DNA of 64,000 nucleotides from Betaproteobacteria bacterium Ga0077523 (GTDB lineage: Bacteria > Pseudomonadota > Gammaproteobacteria > Burkholderiales > Ga0077523). Below the pieces are notes generated by a model. The model was not told the origin of the DNA and made no database searches. It worked only from the letters and a program-made list of their open reading frames with translations. The translations under genes were made by a program, and so were the position numbers. Below, piece by piece: positions 58,939 through 64,000 of this stretch. Within the stretch, counting starts at the first letter, position 1. Each line of letters begins with the position of its first letter. The DNA is taken from NCBI GenBank assembly GCA_001464695.1, contig LNDQ01000120.1:108739-172738 (forward strand). The letters run 5' to 3'.

Positions 58939-61900
58939 ATGAAGACCTATGCCGAAGCGGTCGTGCGCTGGCGCGGCGCGGTGCTGGTGGTGATCGCGCT
59001 GCTCACGGCGTTCTTCCTCACGCAGTTCCGCAACCTGTCGATCGTGGTGGATCCGGACGACATCCTGCCGCAGAGCCACCCGCTCATCGCCACCACCAAC
59101 GAGATCAAGGCGCTGTTCGGCAACGACCTCATCGTGGTGATCGGCATCACGCCACGAGAGGGCACGGTCTACCAGGCCGGCGTGCTGCAGAAGGTGAAGG
59201 GTCTCACGGACGATCTGCTGCAGCTTCCGGGCATCGTGCGCGGCAATCTCAACAGCCTCGCCGCGCGGAAGGTCAAGAGCATCACGGGCAACGACGAAGG
59301 CATGGTGGTGCGCCCGCTGCTCGACCAGGTGCCGGCGGACGCCGCCGCGCTCGCTCAACTGGAGCAGGGCGTGGCGACCAACCCGGTCTACTCGAATCTC
59401 CTGGTGTCCAAGGACACGCGGACGGTCCAGATCGTGGCGGAGTTCAAGAAGATCCCCGGCGGCTTCCGCGCCATCGAGGAACAGGTGCACAAGACCGTGG
59501 ACAAGTATCGCGATGCCTCGGTCGAGATCGACGTGGGCGGCACGCCGGTCTTCCTGGCCTTGCTAGAACAGTACTCGGCCCGGATGGGAATCCTGTTTCC
59601 GCTCGCCTTGCTGATCATCGGTCTCATCCACTACGAGGCGTTCCGCACCGTCCAGGCACTGGTGTTGCCGTTGGTCACGGCTCTCCTAGCGGTGATCTGG
59701 GCGCTGGGCCTCCTGGGCATCTCGAAACAACCCTTCGACGTCTTCAATGCCTCGACCCCGATCCTGATCCTCGCCATCGCGGCGGGCCACGCGGTGCAGA
59801 TCCTCAAGCGCTACTACGAGGAGTACGCGGAGATCTCGTTCGATCACCCCGCCATGCCGGCGAAGGAGCGCAATCGCGTCGCCGTGGTCCGCTCCCTGGT
59901 GAAGGTCGCCCCGGTGATGATCGTGGCGGGCGGCATCGCGGCCATCGGGTTCTCCTCGCTCATCGTCTTCGACATCAAGTCGATCCAGGTCTTCGGCCTG
60001 TTCACGGCGGCGGGCATCGCGAGTGCGCTGGTGCTCGAGATGACCCTGATTCCGGCCCTGCGCTCGATGCTCCCGGTGCCCGGCCGCAAGGAGTTGATGC
60101 GCGAAGTGGGCGAGAGCTTCTGGAGCAGAGTCGTGGATCGCGCTTTCGGCGCGGCCCACGACCATCGTCGACGGTTGTACTGGATCGTCGGGCTGCTGGT
60201 CGCGTCCCTTTCGCTCGGTACCTTCCTGGTCCGCATCGACAACTCGCAGAAGGCCTACTTCTACGGCTCGCTGCCGGAGAAGATCCAGGACGAGCGCCTC
60301 AACGCCGCCATGGCGGGCACCAACTCGGTCTACGTGCTGCTGAAGGGCCGCGAGGACGACGTGATCAAGCGTCCTGAAGTGTTGCGCGGTATCGAGAACA
60401 TCCAGCGCAAGCTCGCCGAGGATCCGATGGTGGGCAAGACCGTGTCCATCGTGGACTTCGTGAAGCGCATGCACAAGGCGATGAACGGCGACGACGTCAA
60501 GTTCGACGCCATCCCCGACTCCAGCGATCTGGTGGCGCAGTATCTGTTCCTGTACTCGAACTCCGGCGATCCCGGGGACTTCGACAGCTACGTCGACACC
60601 GGATATCGCAACGCGCTCATCTCCGTCTTCGTCAAGACCGACCGCACGGCCTATGCGCAGGACGTGATCGCCCGCCTCCGGGATTTCGCGCCGAAGCAGT
60701 TCGGCCCCGACATCGAAGTCAGCGTGGGCGGCGGCACCTCCGCCACCGTGGCCCTCACCGAGACCATGGTCCGTGAGAAGGCCCTCAACATCGTGCAGAT
60801 CATGGCGGCGGTGCTGATCGTCACGAGCCTGGTGTTCCGGTCGGTGGTGGCCGGGCTGCTGATCCTGGTGCCGGTGGGTGCGGCGGTGCTGGTCAACTTC
60901 GGGATCATGGGCTTGACCGGCATCCCGCTCAACATCGGAACGGCACTGGTCTCGGCCATGGCGGTGGGCATCGGTGCCGACTACGGCATCTACATGACCT
61001 ATCGCATGCGCGAGGAGCTGCGCAAGGGCGGCGGCGAACGCGAGGCACTGCAGCGGGCCTTCCAGTCCGCAGGCAAGGCGACGCTGTTCGTGTCGTCGGC
61101 GGTGGCCGGCGGCTTCGGCCTCCTGATGCTGTCGTGGGGCTTCTGGATCCACTTCTACATGGGCTTCCTCATCGCCACGGCGATGCTGGTGAGCTCGGTC
61201 GCTGCACTCACACTGCTGCCGGCGCTGATCTTCACGCTCCGGCCGCGCTTCGTGTTCGAAGGCCGAGCGCAGCCGTCCGGTGCGGTCAGCGCCACGCCGG
61301 CCGCGATCGCGGTGCTGCTGGTCGGAGTGCTGGCGTTCCTGCCCACGCACGACGCGCAGGCGGATGCGATCACGGCCGACGAGATCGCCACGCGCAACTT
61401 CGCGGTGGGCAAAGTGGCCGACTCGCTCTCCGAAGCCACGTTCCGCCTCTACTCGCCCAACGGCCAGGAACGCGTGCGCAAGACCACCGGGCGCTCGAAA
61501 CTGAAGCCCGGCACACTCGACAACCGCTCGCTCGTGCGTTTCGTGTCACCTGCCGATGTCCGCGGCACGGTCACGCTGACCGTGGAGAACAGCGGTCCCG
61601 GCCTGGACGACGACATCTGGGTGTACCTGCCGGCGCTCAAGAAGGTGCGGCGGCTGGTGTCGTCGAACAAGAAGGACAGCTTCGTCGGCACCGACCTCTC
61701 CTACGGCGACGTCATCGGTTACCGCGTCGCCGAATGGAATCACAGGATCCTGCGCGAGGAGAAAGTGGACGGCGTCGACTGCTGGGTCACCGAATCGCTC
61801 CCGAAGACCGACCAGGTACGCAACGACAGCGGCTACAGCAAGCGCATCGGGTGGATCCGCAAGGACAGCTTTGCGGCCATGCAGGCGGAGAACTACGACC

Positions 61901-62103
61901 TCGCCGGCAACCTGCTCAAAGTCATCACGCTGCGCGATCACCGCAACGTCGACCCGAAGAACGGCAAGTGGATCGCCATGCGTATCGAAGCCAGGAACGT
62001 CCAGGAGAACCGCCGCACCGTCATCGAGTTCGACCGCTTCGACGCCAATCAGGGCGTAGCCGACGACGCCTTCACTGCCCGTGCCATCGAACGCGAATCG
62101 TGA
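58939..62103 (+). CDS. RND/MMPL transporter fused to a LolA-like lipoprotein-sorting domain
   Basis: 1054 residues from the ATG at 58939. Residues 1 to about 785 form an MMPL/hydrophobe exporter: first helix about 14-30, periplasmic loop, six helices with G-H-A-V-Q-I-L-K-R-Y-Y, second loop and helices with G-I-G-A-D-Y-G-I-Y-M. After R-P-R-F-V-F-E comes a hydrophobic stretch ending in A-Q-A-D-A (about 787-808), like a signal peptide. From about 809 a LolA-like beta-barrel (pfam17131) has Y-S-P-N-G-Q-E-R and W-V-Y-L-P-A-L-K-K-V-R-R. Normally these are separate genes. Likely moves lipids or sterol-like hydrophobic cargo; cleavage after A-Q-A-D-A could release the domain. Confidence 0.9.
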   Translation: MKTYAEAVVRWRGAVLVVIALLTAFFLTQFRNLSIVVDPDDILPQSHPLIATTNEIKALFGNDLIVVIGITPREGTVYQAGVLQKVKGLTDDLLQLPGIVRGNLNSLAARKVKSITGNDEGMVVRPLLDQVPADAAALAQLEQGVATNPVYSNLLVSKDTRTVQIVAEFKKIPGGFRAIEEQVHKTVDKYRDASVEIDVGGTPVFLALLEQYSARMGILFPLALLIIGLIHYEAFRTVQALVLPLVTALLAVIWALGLLGISKQPFDVFNASTPILILAIAAGHAVQILKRYYEEYAEISFDHPAMPAKERNRVAVVRSLVKVAPVMIVAGGIAAIGFSSLIVFDIKSIQVFGLFTAAGIASALVLEMTLIPALRSMLPVPGRKELMREVGESFWSRVVDRAFGAAHDHRRRLYWIVGLLVASLSLGTFLVRIDNSQKAYFYGSLPEKIQDERLNAAMAGTNSVYVLLKGREDDVIKRPEVLRGIENIQRKLAEDPMVGKTVSIVDFVKRMHKAMNGDDVKFDAIPDSSDLVAQYLFLYSNSGDPGDFDSYVDTGYRNALISVFVKTDRTAYAQDVIARLRDFAPKQFGPDIEVSVGGGTSATVALTETMVREKALNIVQIMAAVLIVTSLVFRSVVAGLLILVPVGAAVLVNFGIMGLTGIPLNIGTALVSAMAVGIGADYGIYMTYRMREELRKGGGEREALQRAFQSAGKATLFVSSAVAGGFGLLMLSWGFWIHFYMGFLIATAMLVSSVAALTLLPALIFTLRPRFVFEGRAQPSGAVSATPAAIAVLLVGVLAFLPTHDAQADAITADEIATRNFAVGKVADSLSEATFRLYSPNGQERVRKTTGRSKLKPGTLDNRSLVRFVSPADVRGTVTLTVENSGPGLDDDIWVYLPALKKVRRLVSSNKKDSFVGTDLSYGDVIGYRVAEWNHRILREEKVDGVDCWVTESLPKTDQVRNDSGYSKRIGWIRKDSFAAMQAENYDLAGNLLKVITLRDHRNVDPKNGKWIAMRIEARNVQENRRTVIEFDRFDANQGVADDAFTARAIERES

Positions 62104-63371
62104 ACTCGTCGTGCACCGTCGCGGCGGCCGGCATCATGCTCGCCCTGCAAGGGGCCGCCATGTCCGCGGATGACCAGGCCGGGGCCACCGGACTCATCCA
62201 CGATTCGCAAGCCGGCCTGTCGCTGCGCGGCTCGTACTGGAGCCATTCACGGCTGCTCGACGGTGACCGCGACGTAACCTCGGCCAGCGCTTGGGCCACG
62301 GCCCGCGCTCGCGTGGGCACGACCGGCAAGCTCGTGTTCGACGGCTGGGCGCGCAACGACCGCAGCTTCGACGGTCGCCCGGGCGAAACCGACATTCGCG
62401 AGGCGTACGGTGCCGCGAGCTTCGGCCCGTGGGATCTCAGTGCCGGCCGCCAGCTCATCGTCTGGGGCAAGGCGGACGCGGTCAATCCGACCGACGTCAT
62501 TTCGGTGCGCAACTTCACGCTGCTGACGCCCACGGACGAAGACCAGAAGACCGGCGTCGGGTCCGTTCGGGCCACCTACAACCGTGACGACCTGCGCCTC
62601 ACCGCACTGTGGCTGCCGGAGTTCCGCGCGAACACCCTGCCCTTGCCGCCGACGCCCGGTGTGCGCTTCGAGGAACGCGATCCGGCGCGACCGCACCAGC
62701 AATGGGCGTTGCGAGCCGAGCGTTCGTCGGAACGGTTCGATTGGTCGGCGTCATACTTCGACGGGTACGACAAGTCGCCGGACCTGCGCGCCGACGGCGC
62801 CGGTGCGAGTGGCGTGCTGGTGGGCCTGTACCACTCGCGCATCCGCGTGCTTGGCGCAGATGCCGCCACGACGATCGGTCGCTGGGGCGTACGCACCGAG
62901 GCAGCGTACACCTGGACCTCGGATCCCGCCGGCACCGACCCGTTCACGAAGAACCCGTTCTTCTACGGCGTGCTCGGTGCCGATCGCACGTTTCTCGACA
63001 ACCTCAACGTCAACGTGCAGGCGCTCTACCGCCGCATCGCCAACTACGAAGATCCGTTCGCGGTGTCGGGTCCGCTGCAGCCGCTCGCCGTCCGGCAGGC
63101 GTTGATCTCGAATCAGCGCGATCCGGAGCAGATCGGTGCGACGTTGCGGGTTTCGCAGAAATGGTGGAACGACACGCTCGAAGCCGAAGTAAGTGCCATC
63201 ACGTGGTTCGTTCACGGCGACTCACTGGTCCGACCGCGGGTGAAGTACGCGTGGACCGATCGCCTCAAGACTACCCTCGGCGCTGATTTCTACCGCGGAC
63301 CCGTCGATTCGTTCTTCGGCAGCCTGCGCGATCTCAGCACCGCTTTCGTCGAAGTGCAGTACGATCTCTGA
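62100..63371 (+). CDS. Outer-membrane beta-barrel (DUF1302-like)
   Basis: 423 residues from the GTG at 62100, overlapping the previous stop (GTGA). Weak signal peptide about 1-22 (A-L-Q-G-A-A-M-S-A). Strand-rich body with G-R-Q-L-I-V-W-G-K-A-D-A-V-N-P-T-D-V near 118-135, the segment shared by DUF1302/'alginate-like' barrels found beside RND-LolA genes, and a C-terminal V-E-V-Q-Y-D-L outer-membrane strand. Probably the outer-membrane component or partner of the exporter. Confidence 0.82.
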   Translation: MNSSCTVAAAGIMLALQGAAMSADDQAGATGLIHDSQAGLSLRGSYWSHSRLLDGDRDVTSASAWATARARVGTTGKLVFDGWARNDRSFDGRPGETDIREAYGAASFGPWDLSAGRQLIVWGKADAVNPTDVISVRNFTLLTPTDEDQKTGVGSVRATYNRDDLRLTALWLPEFRANTLPLPPTPGVRFEERDPARPHQQWALRAERSSERFDWSASYFDGYDKSPDLRADGAGASGVLVGLYHSRIRVLGADAATTIGRWGVRTEAAYTWTSDPAGTDPFTKNPFFYGVLGADRTFLDNLNVNVQALYRRIANYEDPFAVSGPLQPLAVRQALISNQRDPEQIGATLRVSQKWWNDTLEAEVSAITWFVHGDSLVRPRVKYAWTDRLKTTLGADFYRGPVDSFFGSLRDLSTAFVEVQYDL

Positions 63372-63383
63372 AGGAGAAGCAGC

Positions 63384-63851
63384 ATGCACAAGAGCGATGA
63401 TGTCGTGACGCGGCCCCGCGGCCTGGACGCTTTGCTGGTCGTAGCCGCGATGCTGGCGCTGCTGTCCCAGCCGGCTTTGGCCGATGCGAGCCTGTCGGTG
63501 ACCGTGACGGGGCTGAAGAAGGATGGCGCCGAGCTCCGCTGCGCACTGTTCGGGAAACCCGACGGGTTTCCAACGGAGGCCGCAGCGATCGCAACCGCCG
63601 CTGGAGTCATTGCCGGCGGCAAGGGCGTGTGCCGGTTCCAGTCCGTGCCCACCGGCGCATTGGCGATCGCGGCCTACGAGGATGCGAACGGCAACAGCAA
63701 GCTCGACACCAACGCCATAGGCATGCCCAAGGAAGGAATCGCATTCAGCCGCGACGCGCGCATCCGGTTCGGGCCACCGAAGTTCAGTGCCGCGGCATTC
63801 GACCATGCGGGTGGAACGATGGAACTGACGTTGAAGGCGGAGTACTACTAG
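63384..63851 (+). CDS. Secreted DUF2141 protein
   Basis: 155 residues, long signal region about 1-34 (A-A-M-L-A-L-L-S-Q-P-A-L-A-D). Body matches DUF2141: L-S-V-T-V-T-G-L-K-K-D-G-A-E-L-R-C-A-L-F (37-56), A-A-Y-E-D-A-N-G-N-S-K-L-D-T-N near 97-111 (an EF-like D-x-N-x-N-x-x-L-D loop), G-M-P-K-E-G-I-A-F-S, and F-G-P-P-K-F. GAAGGAGAAG precedes the ATG. End of the transporter operon. Confidence 0.85.
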   Translation: MHKSDDVVTRPRGLDALLVVAAMLALLSQPALADASLSVTVTGLKKDGAELRCALFGKPDGFPTEAAAIATAAGVIAGGKGVCRFQSVPTGALAIAAYEDANGNSKLDTNAIGMPKEGIAFSRDARIRFGPPKFSAAAFDHAGGTMELTLKAEYY

Positions 63852-63866
63852 CTCGAGCGGAGAAGT

Positions 63867-63974
63867 ACCCCCTTCGCCCACCGGTGGTGGGGGAAGGTAG
63901 GGAGGGGGGCGACGTTTCTCGCCACACCGTTTGCCCCCACCCCTGCCCTCCCCCGGCGCAGCCGGGGGAGGGAG
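63867..63974. repeat. Dispersed repeat, family A2 (partly diverged)
   Basis: TACCCCCTTCGCCCACCGGT then GGTGGGGGAAGG, and a second half GCCCCCACCCCTGCCCTCCC with CCCCGGCGCAGCCGGGGGAG. Lies after the DUF2141 gene at the right edge. No gene is seen in 63852-64000. Confidence 0.8.
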
Positions 63975-64000
63975 TGCATATGGGCAAGCCGGGCTCTAGT

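Noticed and set aside
5369..63974. CRISPR-like array suggested by the repeated palindromic elements
   Set aside because: The repeats are dispersed singly over 58 kb without regular spacers and there are no cas genes.

Overview
The window looks like a chromosomal segment of a high-GC betaproteobacterium, probably Burkholderiales-like. G+C is roughly two-thirds by eye. Gene content supports this: a YbiB-family gene beside a PP2C phosphatase, branched-chain amino acid type ABC transport, CaiB/MaoC/acyl-CoA dehydrogenase catabolism, and PQQ-dependent alcohol oxidation. I see no rRNA, tRNA, CRISPR array, transposase, integrase or phage gene. Taxonomy is inference from gene content only.

Layout. 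1-5 kb (minus strand): edge of a PP2C phosphatase, ybiB, a histone-deacetylase-family hydrolase, a small DUF2007/zinc-ribbon protein, a PA0069-type radical SAM protein behind a LexA-like box, and an esterase. 5.5-9.3 kb (plus): a tightly coupled run of rhodanese sulfurtransferase, NAD-epimerase, thioredoxin-fold protein, isochorismatase and alpha/beta hydrolase. 9.4-16.7 kb: mixed housekeeping and envelope genes (YdgA/DUF945, DUF429, M23 peptidase, LprI-like, di-heme c-type oxidoreductase, IlvE). 16.8-22.3 kb (plus): a complete set matching the methanol-dehydrogenase maturation order mxaR-S-A-C-K-L. 22.3-28.2 kb: aldehyde dehydrogenase, MarC, and a TetR/HlyD/ABC-2 exporter operon with a clear double operator. 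28.4-32.9 kb: aminotransferase, a broken AI-2E-family permease, an AlgE-like porin and an SDR.

33-44.5 kb (plus): LysR regulator, then LivK-H-M-G-F uptake genes, then CaiB CoA-transferase, SDR, zinc-less MDR, MaoC/HTD2-type hydratase and acyl-CoA dehydrogenase. This reads as uptake plus CoA-dependent breakdown of a carboxylic acid. 45.3-47.6 kb: a PQQ alcohol dehydrogenase carrying the Asp-Tyr-Asp signature of lanthanide-dependent enzymes, with a c-type cytochrome as likely electron acceptor. 47.7-53.2 kb (minus): small secreted proteins, lipase, VOC, GNAT, SDR, DUF1254/1214 and an EthD-like barrel. 53.2-55.3 kb: a lower-GC patch with two unrecognised genes. 55.3-58.7 kb: MBL-fold hydrolase, methyltransferase, threonine dehydratase and TetR. 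58.9-63.9 kb: an RND/MMPL transporter fused to a LolA-like domain, with a beta-barrel protein and DUF2141.

The most striking genome-wide feature is two families of intergenic GC-rich repeats, about 15 insertions. Some lie inside operons, one forms the end of a coding sequence, and one is a near-identical tandem pair. The candidates most worth following are the mxaRSACKL set together with the lanthanide-type dehydrogenase, the RND-LolA fusion, the LexA box, the paired TetR operators, and the low-GC two-gene patch.
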